In this document: in pieces, positions 20,626-31,925 of the stretch
Numbering within the stretch: the stretch's first letter is position 1
How the letters are laid out: every line of letters begins with the position of its first letter
NCBI RefSeq assembly: GCF_031143425.1
Contig: NC_090445.1
Coordinates: forward strand, 1,583,158,444-1,583,222,443
DNA: 64,000 nucleotides
Reading direction: 5' to 3'
DNA from: Pleurodeles waltl
Lineage: Eukaryota > Chordata > Amphibia > Caudata > Salamandridae
Notes under the pieces: model-generated
The model's input: the letters and a program-made list of their open reading frames with translations, nothing else
Told to the model about the DNA's origin: nothing
The model's database searches: none
Translations under genes and position numbers: made by a program

Positions 20626-21447
20626 GGGGCATATTTATACTCTGTTTGCGCCGAATTTGCGTCGTTTTTTTCGACGCAAATTCGACGCAAAACTAACTCC
20701 ATATTTATACTTTGGCGTTAGACGCGTCTAGCGCCAAAGTTCATGGAGTTAGCGTCATTTTTTTGCGTGAACACCTTCCTTGCGTTAATGATATGCAAGG
20801 TAGGCGTTCCCGTCTTAAAAAATGACTCCGATGCTATTGCGTCTGATTTATACTCCCGGGCAAAAATGACGCCCGGGAGTGGGCGGGACTAAAAAACCCG
20901 CATTTGCGCCGTATTTTAGCGCCTGGGTCAGGGCAGGCGTTAAGGGACCTGTGGGCTCAGAATGAGCCCAGAGGTGCCCTCCCAAGCCCCCAGGGACACC
21001 CCCTGCCACCCTTGCCCACCCCAGGAGGACACCCAAGGCTGGAGGGACCCATCCCAGGGAAGAAAAGGTAAGTTGTGGTAAGTATTTTTTTTTAAAAAAA
21101 ATTGTGGCATAGGGGGGCCTGATTTGTGCCCCCCTACATGCCACTATGCCCAATGACCATGCCCAGGGGACAGAAGTCCCCTGGGCATGGCCATTGGGCA
21201 AGGGGGCATGACTCCTGTCTTTGCTAAGACAGGAGTCATGTTAATGGCGTCTGGGCGCCAAAAAAAAATGGCGCAAATCGGGTTAAGATGATTTTTTTGC
21301 CTTAGCCTGACTTGCCCCATTTTGGGACGCCCAAACGCCATTTTTCCCTACGCCGGCGCTGCCTGGTGTACGTGTTTTTTTTTCACGCACACCAGGCAGC
21401 GCCGGTCGACTAACGCCGGCTAACGCCATTCAATAAATACGGCACCC
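20626..21447. mobile_element. Palindrome-chain MITE, GGGGCATATTTATA family
   Basis: The left end is GGGGCATATTTATACTCTG. The right end, reverse-complemented, is GGTGCCGTATTTATTG, a degenerate terminal inverted repeat. The interior is a series of large hairpins: about 20660-20695 (GCGTCG with CGACGC), 20715-20745, 21147-21200 (25-bp arms), 21207-21240 (15-bp arms) and 21353-21405 (about 22-bp arms round a T-run). There is no coding. A related element is at 27466-28121. GCGCCAAA-type sequence continues to about 21530 and may be part of an adjacent copy. Confidence 0.65.
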
Positions 21448-22539
21448 GCATGGCGCTTCAGAATGGCGTTAGCCGGCGCTAATTTTTTTGGCGCAAAACT
21501 GCGTTAGCGCAGTTGAGCACTTAGTGAAACTGCGCGTCACCTCCCGAGTTAATGAGCATGTAAAGCTGACCCCGTCCCCCCCACCCACAAATCATCTCTT
21601 TCTATGCACTTACGTCAAAGCAGCAATGGAGAAATACAAGTGACAGAAACCGAAACCCAAGGCATTGGGGGCTTCTGCAAGTGCGGAGCTTATACAGGAA
21701 AAGGATCGAGACAGACTTTAAAAAGATACAAACAGTATACATTTCTCAGCCGCTGAGCTAGAGATTTGTGAAGCCTCTTACAGGGGCAAATATGAAAAGG
21801 AGGCTGTATAAGTCAGAGGCCCCTAGACACTGCAGGCCTGATAAACTGGGCATACAAAATGGCTGTGCTTAAATAACATTGCGTTCTCAATAAAAGCGTT
21901 ATAAATCAACATCAATCTTTGAAAAAGACAAAATGAGTTCTCAGTCCTTCTCTTTTGTACCTCTAAATGCAAACTAAATGATATTTCAAGTGGTCATTCT
22001 GGATGAGTGGCCACTCTGGTTATGTTATGTTATGCTGACTTGTAAAGGGCTTTATTATCTGAGATAAAAACTACATAGGCCCCTTTCTAAAAAAAGATGA
22101 TGCAAGACACAAAAATGAAGCCACATTGTTCAAATAAAATAAATCTGTGAAATATGTTTACTGTTTCAGAAAAATGTTGCCTTTTTTAAAGCATGCAGGT
22201 TTTTTTTCTGTGCCCTAAAAAGGTCAAAAATTAGATCCTGGTGAATGTGAGGACAGATTTCAGTGCAATTGCTTTCCCCTGGGGCCTTCAGAAGGTATCA
22301 GCAGTGCCAATGTGAGGCATGTCTTCCCTTTCAATATAAAGGGGCCAGGGACAAACCAGCAGCACTAGTCAGAGAATACTCTGTCTCAACCCAGCAGACT
22401 CAATAGACTCTGGGAAACCTGCAATTATCATTCAGTCTTTTCTTTGAAAGAAGTAACTGTGCCCCTCAATTCCTTTATTAGAGAAAGGAGTGGGAGGAGG
22501 TGTAAAAAGTCAGAGGAAGGTTTTGGCATAGGTCCATTT
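21448..22539. other. No recognisable feature
   Basis: Apart from the continuing GCGC-rich tail to about 21530, this is noncoding sequence with no identified repeat. Confidence 0.4.
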
Positions 22540-22700
22540 AGTGGTGGAACATTATCCCCGCAGCCCTCATGGTGCATGGGACCCCTAAGCTCAATGGGCC
22601 CCCTCAGGACGGTACACGGACAGGGTTCCTGACTAAGTCCAGAGGGGAGAGGGGGCACTCCATGTACTTTGCGGGGGACTTAAGTTTTGTTACGCCACTG
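22540..22700. mobile_element. hAT-type MITE (CAGTGGCGTAAC family), diverged
   Basis: The right end, GTTTTGTTACGCCACTG, and interior phrases (GGGCCCCCTCAGGA; GACTAAGTCCAGAGGGG; GCGGGGGACTTAAG) match the element at 7313-7477. The left end TAGTGGTGGAACATTATC is mutated. No clear target duplication. Confidence 0.5.
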
Positions 22701-22766
22701 GCTCTATTGGGAGGCAACTGGACTCTTATCTGTTGGATGTGAACCCGAAAAAGCTAGACGTAGGTC

Positions 22767-23112
22767 TAGTGGTTAATTTGAGCCGTGGGAGTCGTCGACA
22801 TTTGTTTTTTGGGACCAGCATTTATTTTTCCACATCAGCTATTTACTGAGGGCAACAGAGGGAAAACACACACAAATCTGTGAGGAAGAGGAAGAGAAAG
22901 GTTGAAAAAAATCACAAAGGGAAAAAGCAGGAACCTGCAAGAGTGAGACAAGGGGCAGGAGTGTCTGGTGATGGATTAAAGGGGCATGAGATAGATGTAA
23001 AACTACCAGCCTTGGATTGGGCACGCCAAGGTTTAATTTGCACGGGCTGTGTACTTCTGACCAGAGCTTTGGATACGGGCACTGACACAACATTTTTACA
23101 AATTAAGCACTG
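22767..23112. mobile_element. hAT-type MITE (CAGTGCTTAATTTG family), copy 1
   Basis: The left end TAGTGGTTAATTTG and right end AAATTAAGCACTG are inverted repeats of the CAGTGCTTAATTTG type. Flanking 8-mers are CGTAGGTC (22759-22766) and CATAGGTC (23113-23120), a 7/8 match whose single difference is a CpG-type transition. The interior carries a GAGGAAAACACACAC segment shared with copies at 34485 and 62063. Confidence 0.75.
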
Positions 23113-23191
23113 CATAGGTCCATCGGGAAACAGCAGGCCTATTAGCTGCTGGATATGAACCGAGAAGTTCAAGGCAAATGTCTGTCAGGAG

Positions 23192-23928
23192 CAGTACTTA
23201 ATTTGTAAAAAATAAAAATAAGTAAGTGCTACTATGGCCAAGGATCTTTCTCAGGAAACCACTGAAGCTTGCATCACCCACTGTCCATGTGGTGCTGCCA
23301 AATGCTAGCACCAGTGCTACTTACAAGCCAGCACACTCCTACAAATGTGACAATCTAGACTATTCCACATCACTAAACGTTATAAGAGTGGCCTGGGCCA
23401 GTGCTTAATTTGTAAATAAAAACGTGCCGGTGCTCAGAGCTCTCCTCTGAAACACACGGCTGCTCCAGTTAAATGTGTGAGCACGGAATACTGAGGCAGC
23501 GTAATTATGAAGCCATCTCAGGCCTCTTTAAACCGTTTACAGCCACTCCCTGCCCCTCAGCTCACTCTTGCAGCTTTCTGCTTTCTCCCATTGCAACGCT
23601 TTTTCGTTTTTTTCTTCCTCTGTTCTTCCCAAATGTGTCTTTTGCTGGCAGCAAATGCTTCAGGCAGTAGAATAAGCGCCGGCCATCAAAAATAAGTGCC
23701 GGTGCTCAGCACCGGAAACAAAAAGCACAAATTAAGCACTGGCCTGGGCACATTGGCATTATTAGTTTTATTCAATAAAAATGCACTTCTTAAACAATGC
23801 TAGGACGTGCTGTGTTTAAAATTAGACAGACTACGCCACCATGTGGGAGACTGTCATAAATGTGTGTCAGTGTCAAGCAATCAGTGGCAGTACTAGCCCC
23901 AGCAAACACCCACATGAATTAAGCACTG
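23192..23928. mobile_element. hAT-type MITE of the same family, split by a nested copy
   Basis: It starts CAGTACTTAATTTG and ends GAATTAAGCACTG. Flanking 8-mers are GTCAGGAG (23184-23191) and ATCAGGAG (23929-23936), 7/8 identical. It contains the complete element 23399-23741 plus one extra target copy, so its own length before that insertion was about 386 bp. Confidence 0.75.
23399..23741. mobile_element. Nested hAT-type MITE with perfect 8-bp duplication
   Basis: A 343-bp element with CAGTGCTTAATTTGT inverted ends, flanked by identical GCCTGGGC 8-mers (23391-23398 and 23742-23749). The perfect duplication and nesting inside 23192-23928 show it is the younger insertion. Its interior differs from the other family members. 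Non-coding. Confidence 0.85.
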
Positions 23929-23936
23929 ATCAGGAG

Positions 23937-24754
23937 GCAACTGGCTTATTATCTTTTGGATGTGAGCACCTACAATCAAATTTTAATCTCAAACTTTTCT
24001 CTCATTTGGCTTATCTATGAGTGATTACTTCTGAATAAATACTAAATGGTATGAAAAGTAGGCTTGCTTTTGTTTCAAAGCTACCCAATACATATTGAAC
24101 ATTATGATTACTTTTTTGGATAGCCAAATACGTCCTGCTCACATATTTCAAAATACTGCACACTTTGTTCACAATATACTACAAACTTTATGACGGCATG
24201 CAATAATCACTTACTGCAGACGATTTTCACGCAGGTTTAGGTCCCTTTATAACTGTCAGACTCTCCACGTAAGGACCATACTGCTTGGTCAGGTATTTAC
24301 TGGATATGCAATTACCACACTCTGAGTATTTCCGCTCAGAATGAAGAATAACATGAGTGGAAGGGAGAACTGTATGTCGATGAGCTTATGTTTTGCCTCG
24401 TTTTAGGCAGTTTTTTTCTTTCACATTTTACAATAGTGTTCCTGGTGGAATGTTAAGGGGAAACATTTTAGATGTTCTCTAATTATCACAAATCACAGTT
24501 CCTAAAGCAGGACTTGGGGATCAGTTGTAATGAGGGTCGTAGTGTCTGAGTGTACCTCTTGAACACAGTTCCTTGCATGAAGCTTTGTATTATGTAACAA
24601 ATTAGAGCCATTCACTGTGACAACACAAAGCGGTTCATCCTATTGGCCGCGCATGTGGGACATGCACCAGAAAAGCACATAGAGAGCAGAATCAAGTAGG
24701 GGGGTATGAGAGAAAATGTAAAGTGACCGGGAAATAGAACATGATCACAGGCAT
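23937..24754. other. No recognisable feature
   Basis: Noncoding sequence between repeats. No domain or terminal repeat was recognised. Confidence 0.4.
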
Positions 24755-25290
24755 GAAACAAGCATTTGCAATGCAACGGGCCTCGTGTTTGCTCGAGTTA
24801 GAGCTATTAGCGTTGTAAACTTCTAACCGGAGTTTTCTTGCCACATAAACTGAAAATAAAGATATAAGCAGTTTAACGTAAGCGAGCCGACAGCCACGAA
24901 GCAAACACACAAACAGAAACAGAAGTTTGCTTGCAGTGAAACGTATCGGCAAAAGTGCAATTATCCATGTTACTGGCAAAAGTGCAATTATCTATGTAAC
25001 AGGATCGATATCATGCAAAGCACACGACTACTGCCCAGTGAGATCACACTGCCTACGAAACAAAGAGAAAAGTAGTTCAGAAACCATACGGAAAATATGG
25101 AGCCTCGTATGTTTTCAGTAGTTAGTCGGTGCGCTCGACGAGGGCTAAACACCAGAAAAGGCGTGAGATATGCATGCTTTTCACTAACGAAAGCAAGCGG
25201 ATTTTAAAAGGCAAGCCTATGAAGCAAACAAACCGATGGGCATGGTTACAAGCCTGTAGAGAGATAACAACAGGGACAGAGCCCTTTGCG
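24755..25290 (+). repeat. Dispersed repeat family R1, copy 2
   Basis: Same order and orientation as 19890-20512, from ACAAGCATTTGCAATGCAAC to GGGCATGGTTACAAGCCTG. It has two copies of the CGGCAAAAGTGCAATTA tandem unit instead of three, and lacks about 40 bp around the TTAACTGCACTTTTCTTGCC segment that copy 1 has duplicated. Confidence 0.75.
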
Positions 25291-26416
25291 CACTTAACCT
25301 TAAAAACAGTGACATGGACCTAGTGACAGTGAATAAGGGATGGCGAAGAGGCATTCAGTGAAGAGGGTAATGACAAAAGACAAAGGAAATAGAGATATAG
25401 TGAAAGTGGGATGAGAAGAGTGGCACAGTGACAGAAAGAAGACTAAAGAGAGAGTGACAAGGGAACAGTGACAACCGTAAGGAGGAATGGTAGGGCTATT
25501 GTGACAGAGAGGAAGAAAGGGATAGGGTTAGTGACAGGAAGGCAGGAGGTGTTTCCACCATCAAGGAAATGGTAGTGTTGGGCGATCAAATGTTAAGTGG
25601 AGAGGATAATCTTAAACCTCACCTGAACTTTAGAAGATAATTAATTTACGAAGAAGACCAGAACTGACCAGTCCAAACCACAAGTAGGAGAACTCTCCCT
25701 CAAAGGTCAAAGAACCCACAGCCTCAGGCGTCACACAGCAGAGCCATCCCTCAGGTTAAACACATTTTTAGATAACCAACTTGCTGCTAAGGTTACACAG
25801 CTTTTGGAAGCATTTAATTTTAGACAGAAGAGCTACATCGCAGATTACATAAACCTTACAGGTGAAGTATCAAAGCAGAGTTATGCCTCATGCAGCACAC
25901 AAAGAACAGACTCATAGATTCATGAAATAAGTTCCACAATAATCTACACGTTTGTTATGGCCAGCAGAGATGTGCCTGTGGTGGCACAGACTGTACAATC
26001 CTCTAAAACAGACAAAGTTACATCTGAAGCTGTTCAGGACACAGATAGCAAAGCTCCTTTTCAATTTACAGAGATGTGACAGACTAAGAACAGCAACAGG
26101 AGAGCTACTTTTGTGGAAAAGTGCTCTCAACAAACGTGGATAAGCAAATCAGATTAACAGCATTTCTGTGGCACAGAAACTGATTAAGGTTGTCTCTAGG
26201 TGGGGGTCTGAGAAGGCGATACATGGAACGAAGAAATTGTGGACATGTTATCCTTCCTGCAGATGTAGCGAAGAGCGCTTAAACTGGAAGTGGACTAGAA
26301 TGAGGTGTTACTGGTGAAACCTCTGCTTAGAATAGATCAATTTAAGAATGATATGCCAAACATCTCAACAGATCAACCTCTCAGCGACAGCTGCTCTTAG
26401 ATCTTGAACCCTCCAT
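25291..26416. other. No recognisable gene
   Basis: A/G-rich GTGACAG-type low-complexity sequence lies at about 25310-25560. The remainder shows nothing identifiable. Confidence 0.4.
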
Positions 26417-26576
26417 CAGTGGCATAACAAAGACCACCTCAGCCCAGCGGTTTCGGGTGGGGCAAACTCCAGGGACCCCCTCAGCACAGCAGCCTGGTCT
26501 GGGAGCTCATGAATGAGTGTGTGGGGGGGTCCCTGTTTTTAGCAGGGGGCGGCCTCCCTGTTTCGTTACACCATTG
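26417..26576. mobile_element. hAT-type MITE (CAGTGGCGTAAC family), copy 3
   Basis: It begins CAGTGGCATAACAAAG and ends GTTTCGTTACACCATTG, with interior CAGGGACCCCCTCAGCACAG shared with the element at 7313-7477. The flanking 8-mers do not match convincingly. Confidence 0.65.
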
Positions 26577-27084
26577 ACGATCATCATACCACAAAGGGCT
26601 TCCACCTTGAAGTGGAGATGGTAAGATTCCTAATGCACACTGATACATGAATACCAGCCCAGGCTGCCCAGGTTCCGGCTACTCCTTATAGATAGCCCAG
26701 GAGCTGTAGGCAGCCCTTCCATAAGGGTAATAGTGAAAACCTTTGGGGGAGAACATTCTGCTTTGCTGAATGAAGATTTCTTGGCGGATAGCCAGGAACA
26801 AACCTGTCTATCATATTATTTGACCTTATAAGAATGTTCATATCACACTTTATGCCACGCTCCAAAACGTGGCAGAAGCCTTGTACCACATTTGCACTTG
26901 TGTATTAAGGATATACTTTTGAAGTGAATTCTAGCACCACTTGATAGCCAGTCTAGGGCACTTTCAGTTTACGTCACATGAGCACTTAGCTTCAAGCCTT
27001 GAACTAGACGGAATGCACATAACATAGATCGAATAAACGCCAGTGACCACACTGATTATCAGCGAGTAGCTTGGAGCCCCTCAT
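26577..27084. other. No recognisable feature
   Basis: Noncoding. It may include a decayed 5' extension of the LINE fragment that follows, but I could not read it. Confidence 0.35.
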
Positions 27085-27395
27085 TTGAGTTGACTACTCT
27101 CCATCCCACCCTACATGTTCACTTAAAAATCCTCTGTCTTGTACACAAATATCTGTACGGCTTAAACTCTCATTTGGTTGAATAAAAATTAGCCAAATAT
27201 TGTCCTTTATGTACCCCAACATCATTAAAGTTTCTTCTCAGTCTTGGCCTTAATAAATCAACATTTGGTAGCAAATCCTTGTCTATTTTAGCACCCTGAC
27301 TTTGGAAACTCTTCTTTCTGAGTGTAATTATATCCCAAAATATCTCTTTTTGGGCAAATCTTAAAGCTTTTCTTTTTCTGTGAAATCGCTCACGT
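27085..27395 (+). mobile_element. L2/CR1-like LINE C-terminal fragment
   Basis: The plus strand encodes LKILCLVHKYLYGLNSHLVE, then FLLSLGLNKSTFGSKSLSIL, AP-stop-LWKLF and FWANLKAFLF. That is the usual order (KxLCLVHKxLxGL, APxLWNxLP, FKKxLKxFLF) at the C-terminus of L2/CR1 ORF2. At least one stop interrupts it; only this end remains. Confidence 0.55.
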
Positions 27396-27465
27396 TGGCT
27401 GATGTCTCCTTGTTGTTGCAGCAGCAAGAAACCTTAGAGTGGAAGTTTCCAATATTACAAAGACT

Positions 27466-28121
27466 GGGGGGCATAGTTATAAGAAAGTCATGCAGCGCAG
27501 AAAGTCGCCATGCTGCGTTGCGTGACAGGGAAAGGTCAGGAATGTGCCATATTTACAATAATATGGCACAGTCCTACCTTTTCCTTGCACTGGTTCCCTT
27601 TTGATTGTCTAGCACTGAGGCAGGCATGCTTACACCATGGTGCATGGGTGTCTGCAATGTAAGGAGGATTGTTTTGTGCAGGAAAGGGCACCTTCCGGCA
27701 CAAAAACAATCCTTTGAGGTATCTTCCTCTTTCTAAATGTGTTTAAGAATTCGGCACACATAGAAAGAGGAAAACACAAGGAGAAATAAACATATATCTC
27801 CTCGTTATGCCTCACCTGGGGAGGCATAGCAGTTTTGACGCATTCTCAGGTCTACCACTTTTGGTAAATCTGGGAATGCATGAAAATCCAGGGGTGTTGT
27901 ATTGGAGTACCCCTGCAACACCCGCGAAACGCCACTCTGGGGAAGTGTAATGCAACGGAGAGGTTTGCCTTGCATTGCTTTACTCTAGATTTAGCAAGCT
28001 ACTCAGGACCACGGAAGGTGGCTTTTAGCGTGGTTTGATAAACTGCATTTTAGAGTTGCGTCACACATGCACCATGTTGCGTGGTGCATGGATGACGCAA
28101 CTCCCTTATAAATATGGCCCT
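27466..28121. mobile_element. MITE of the GGGGCATATTTATA family
   Basis: The left end GGGGGGCATAGTTATAAG and the reverse complement of the right end TCAGGGCCATATTTATAAGG form terminal inverted repeats, each followed by GCGTTGC/GCAACGC-type motifs. The ~655-bp interior is non-coding and contains short palindromes. It belongs with the element at 20626-21447. Confidence 0.6.
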
Positions 28122-29739
28122 GAGTGAATAAGGTGGTGATGTGTGGGCTCATTCCATGGAGAGAGGCTCAAGTCCTGCAGTCCTAGCAGCAGGCGATGCA
28201 GGTCTCTAACAGAGCAAAGGTTATGCTTGGAGAGGGTACAGTGCTCTGCGGCTCCCAAAGCTTAGATGGGACAGCACTAGGCCGACTAGAGCCACCAATG
28301 GGCAGATACTAATGGGGATCCTTGGTTTGTTGTGTTTTTTTGCAGCCTTCTAGAGCTGGAGATGGAGCAAGGCTGAAGAAACACTGATTTTCTGAGCTCC
28401 TGGTAGGACATGATGTAAACAGTGCCTAGCTGGGCACCATTGTAGAGCCATATACCTTAGTAATCCCTGGTCCATGCATGTGTAGTCTCCCAGGTCAGGT
28501 TTCATATTGCATTCTGAGGTTTGTTGTCCCTTTTTTAGTATAGAATCAATAGAACTACAAGTCCCAGATGGAAAAGAAAAAATACCTGCCCTGGATCAGG
28601 TAATTACGCATTGACCTGAGAAACCTAGGAGCTCCATGTAGGAACGACCTGATGCCATTCCCCATTTCCCCTGGCGACTTCATAACCAGTAGAACAAAAA
28701 CAAGCACTGGCAAATCCAATAGGGTTCACCTGTACAAAACCTAAAACTTTGTCAATGTGTTTTTTTTACATATTGCACAACAGCACAAAAGGTGAGGGTG
28801 GAGGAGGGTGCTGGAAGAAAAAAAACAACAGTGACGACCTGGAGGGGGGCGGGAGTTCTGGGTTAATAACATCAGAGAGCTGAAGAGAGCTGGGGGTTGA
28901 TTTTAAAAACAACGGAAAGCGGAAAGAGGGCATGGGTGAAGGCGGGACCTGCAGACATGCACTCTGAAAGGCAAGAGGGCATGCCAAAAATTTTACAAAA
29001 GAAAACATGCAGGAGGCTGTGACCGGTGGAAGGACACTTGATGAAGACAGGAAACGGTACTTGGTGTATGCTTCACAGCAGGGATAGGCTGCCAAAACCC
29101 AGAAGGAAGTGGAGGCGAGGAAGAGGATCTGACTAATGAGAAGCAAAGAAAGGAGAATGATGTGGGAGCCAATCAATGGTATGTAATGGGCAGGCTCTAA
29201 ACCCATTTTAAGTAAAGTTTTTATATTTACAGGAGATTTTGCAAGCACAGTGCAAGTACTGTGCAGGCAAAACCTAAAAAACACATATATTCTGACCACA
29301 CTTCTCTTTTTGTTTTCCCCTTCCATAGAGTGCTGTAAATGCCCGGTACTCACTGGCACTGAGTGTCTACACTATTCACTGTTCTGCCCTTGAGTACCGG
29401 AACTTCTCCTTACTGTGCTAGAATACCGCTACTGCTAGTGGCAACAGTCAGGCACTGAGGTGTGGGTACTTTCTGCATAGCTGCTGCTGAATATGAGGCT
29501 TTCTGAAGAAGCCTGTCTCTGAGGCGCTCTGAGTACCAATGGTGAATGTATCCCAGCCCTAGGTTGCTGCTGCAGCCCTCCATTCTAACTGACGTGCAAT
29601 AGCATTGAGGAGAAGTGCCCTGACGGCTACAACTCTGGACACTGGAACTGTCGCCCTGTCAGGGTGTAAGGCTCCAGCAACAACCCAGCAAACCCAGCGC
29701 TGGAATACACTGACCATTGTCAAAGCGCCTAATGCTGAC
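28122..29739. other. No gene; a long ORF here is probably spurious
   Basis: A 197-codon minus-strand ORF (28766-29359) is Ser, Leu, Phe and Pro-rich, has poly-Phe and poly-Pro runs from an A/G-rich tract, and shows no domain. The stretch is otherwise noncoding. Confidence 0.4.
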
Positions 29740-29940
29740 ATGTGGTGTAAGGGTCAGAGCTGCTGACTTTGGAGCGGGGGAACCCGCTTAGAGTCTCAGG
29801 GTCGGCTCAACATCCTGTGATTCTGGGAAAATCAAAAAATGAACGTGGTTTTACACGTTAAAAATGAATGTGTAACGTAACTGGTTCTCATGAAAAGTGC
29901 TTCAATACCTTTGGGTTGAGTTTGTCCTATAAAACTGCAA
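29740..29940 (+). mobile_element. tRNA-type SINE, diverged
   Basis: The order GGGTCAGAGCTGCTGACTTT, TGATTCTGGGAAAATC, CATGAAAAGTGCTTCAATAC, TTTGGGTTGAG and TATAAAACTGC parallels the SINE at 31378-31575 piece by piece. The B-box region is degraded. It is a pol III-type retroelement mobilised by LINE machinery. Confidence 0.55.
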
Positions 29941-30209
29941 AAAAAAAATGTTACGTGCCTTCCTCGCAGACACACCCCTACCAGACAAACTCCAATCTAT
30001 TTGGTGATAAGGGCACTTCTCTTTTTTCCATGCACTCTGGGCGGAGGAGCGTTAAACCCCACTTTCCTCCATCCTTTCCCCGCAACCATCACTAGCAGCT
30101 GCAAACTTGAAAAATAAAATGTTAATAAACTATGTTTATTATCGTTTTATTTTTTGGGAGCGGGGCCATGGGAATGACAGGCACCAGGGGGAGTGGTAGG
30201 TACACTCCC

Positions 30210-30271
30210 CTCAGTGCGCATGTGTGTTTGGCTGGCCTTCTCAGGACGGCCAAACAGACGTGCGCACTGAG
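30210..30271. repeat. 62-bp near-perfect hairpin
   Basis: The left arm CTCAGTGCGCATGTGTGTTT and the right arm's reverse complement CTCAGTGCGCACGTCTGTTT pair over about 28 bp, continuing through GGCTGGCC/GGACGGCC, around a loop of about 6 bases. No element boundary is resolved. Confidence 0.7.
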
Positions 30272-30474
30272 CTCTCACGCTCCCAGTCTGCCTAGGAGCG
30301 CAAATCGAGAGCACTCAGGCCAATCTTGGTGCTGCTCTCATGCTGCCAGCAGTATGAGAGCAGTGTTAGGATTGGCCGCAGGGCATGCTGGGAGCCTATG
30401 CCTTGAACAAGGGACCCAGAAGAGCAGCAAAGCAGCAGGCAAAGTGGGGTTTTTTTTGTGTGTCTTTTTAGGTC

Positions 30475-30880
30475 GAGCAATTATTGTGGGCTTTTAACCA
30501 CACCCACCGCATGCCCATCACTTTCATCCGTTCGTGGGCTTGCCTTTCGAAAATCACTCGTTATCATTGGTAAAGGCTTTACGTTTATCCCTCCTTGGGG
30601 CGGTTTTGTTACCGCCTTGCAGGCCCCTGTTACATGCATAATTGCACTGTTGCCGACTGCGAGTGAACTTTTTCTTTTTTTGTCTCTCCTTCACGTTCAT
30701 GCTTATGGCGGCCATGGCGCTTTGAATCCGCTCGCTTACGTCAACTGTTTTACTTTTCATTTTTAATTTAAGTGGCAAAAAAAAGTCCAGTTAGGAATTA
30801 ACAACGCTAATAGCTCTAACGCGAGCAAACTTCAGACCCATTGCATTGCAAATGCTTGTTTGCTTAGTGCCCGTTCCGCC
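30475..30880 (-). repeat. Dispersed repeat family R1, copy 3 (inverted)
   Basis: The reverse complement follows the order of copies 1 and 2: ACAAGCATTTGCAATGCAAT near 30850, TAGAGCTATTAGCGTTGTTA, AAGTAAAACAGTTGACGTAA, AACTTTTTCTTT region, GTGCAATTATGCATGTAAC and GGCAAGCCCACGAACGG. Only one copy of the GTGCAATTA unit is present. The middle part is shortened. Confidence 0.65.
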
Positions 30881-31377
30881 AGTTTGCCCCGACTCTAGTC
30901 GCCGCTGTATTTAAAGCATTGCTTCTTTACATGTTCTACTCGAAAGAACCTTCTCACAGCCTAAGTCCGGTCGACCTTTGACCCACTGGGACGTTTCACT
31001 ATCCCGTTTACATATAGACACGTGTCCACCCGATGTAACTAAATCGCAAAGGCGCCTCCGTGCTATACATTTGGAATCTGTGTAGAAAATAAATAAACAT
31101 AGAAGGAGCGGGCACAAATATAGGTCGAGGTTGGAGGTTCCTGTTCAAAATAGTGGACAAAAGAAATGTTCCCCCTTGTTATGTAGCAGTTTGGGGAGAT
31201 TGTGAGAATTGCGAACCCGGGGGACTGGGACAGCTTTGTGCGCGTAAAGAATAAAACATTTGGTGTGATATTTTTTTTTAACGTACAGGCGATTTTGTTC
31301 GAAAGATTTGTCTTGAACAGATGCAGAAGCTGACAGGTTTTTTTATTTTATTTTTTTAATTAGAGGAGATTGGAGCA
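30881..31377. other. No recognisable feature
   Basis: Noncoding; A/T runs at about 31270 and 31340-31360. Confidence 0.4.
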
Positions 31378-31575
31378 TGTGCGGCTTAAGGGCCAGAGCT
31401 GCGGACTTCCGATTTGAGGTTTGAATCCCGATGTCGGTTCAGCTTCCTATGATTCCGGGAAAATAGTGTAATATCTCCGTGCCTTAAAAAACTGAACTTC
31501 TGTAATGCAGTGTGGTGCTCATGTAAAGAGCTGTAATGCTTTTGGTCCAAGTTTGCGCTATATGAAAACTGCACA
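31378..31575 (+). mobile_element. tRNA-derived SINE
   Basis: The head has an A-box-like GCGGCTTAAGGGCCAGAGC and a good B box GGTTTGAATCCCG at 31418-31430, spaced as in tRNA-derived SINEs. Next comes TGATTCCGGGAAAATA and a tail ending near TGCGCTATATGAAAACTGC. These are the internal pol III promoter elements. Copies near 29740 and 8405 share the body. No flanking duplication was resolved. Confidence 0.7.
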
Positions 31576-31684
31576 TATATACATTAAATCGTATTTCTTC
31601 ATCTCTAGTGCCCTCCAGTGAAAAGATAAGGCCTCCGCTTGCTTCGTGCACTATGTCCTATCGCTGAGTCTCTTGCGCCACCCG

Positions 31685-31925
31685 GTGGACTGTTGTGGCA
31701 CTCCACTAGATGTCTCGTTAATTTCATTTGCTGTTATTTCTTGGCATCCCATGGATAATTGTTGCACTGCAAGCTGTCTTCTTGTTCCAATATATATTTA
31801 TTTATCTCTGATGTCATCGTGCGGATAATTATGTCCTGCAATCTGTCATCTGCTTTTAATTAGAGTTTGCAGATCTCTGATGTAATCCCGTGGATAATTA
31901 AGCACGGCATTCTGTCTTCTTTGTT
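31685..31925. repeat. Short tandem repeat, unit about 70 bp
   Basis: GGATAATT recurs at 31753, 31823 and 31892, each followed by a diverged GCAAGCTGTCTTC-like phrase and preceded by CTCTGATGTMATCSYG. A fourth, weaker unit may start near 31685. Confidence 0.6.

Noticed and set aside
28766..29359. 197-codon minus-strand ORF
   Set aside because: Ser/Leu/Phe/Pro-biased with homopolymer runs and no recognisable motif. Sequence context is repeat-like, so I treat it as chance.
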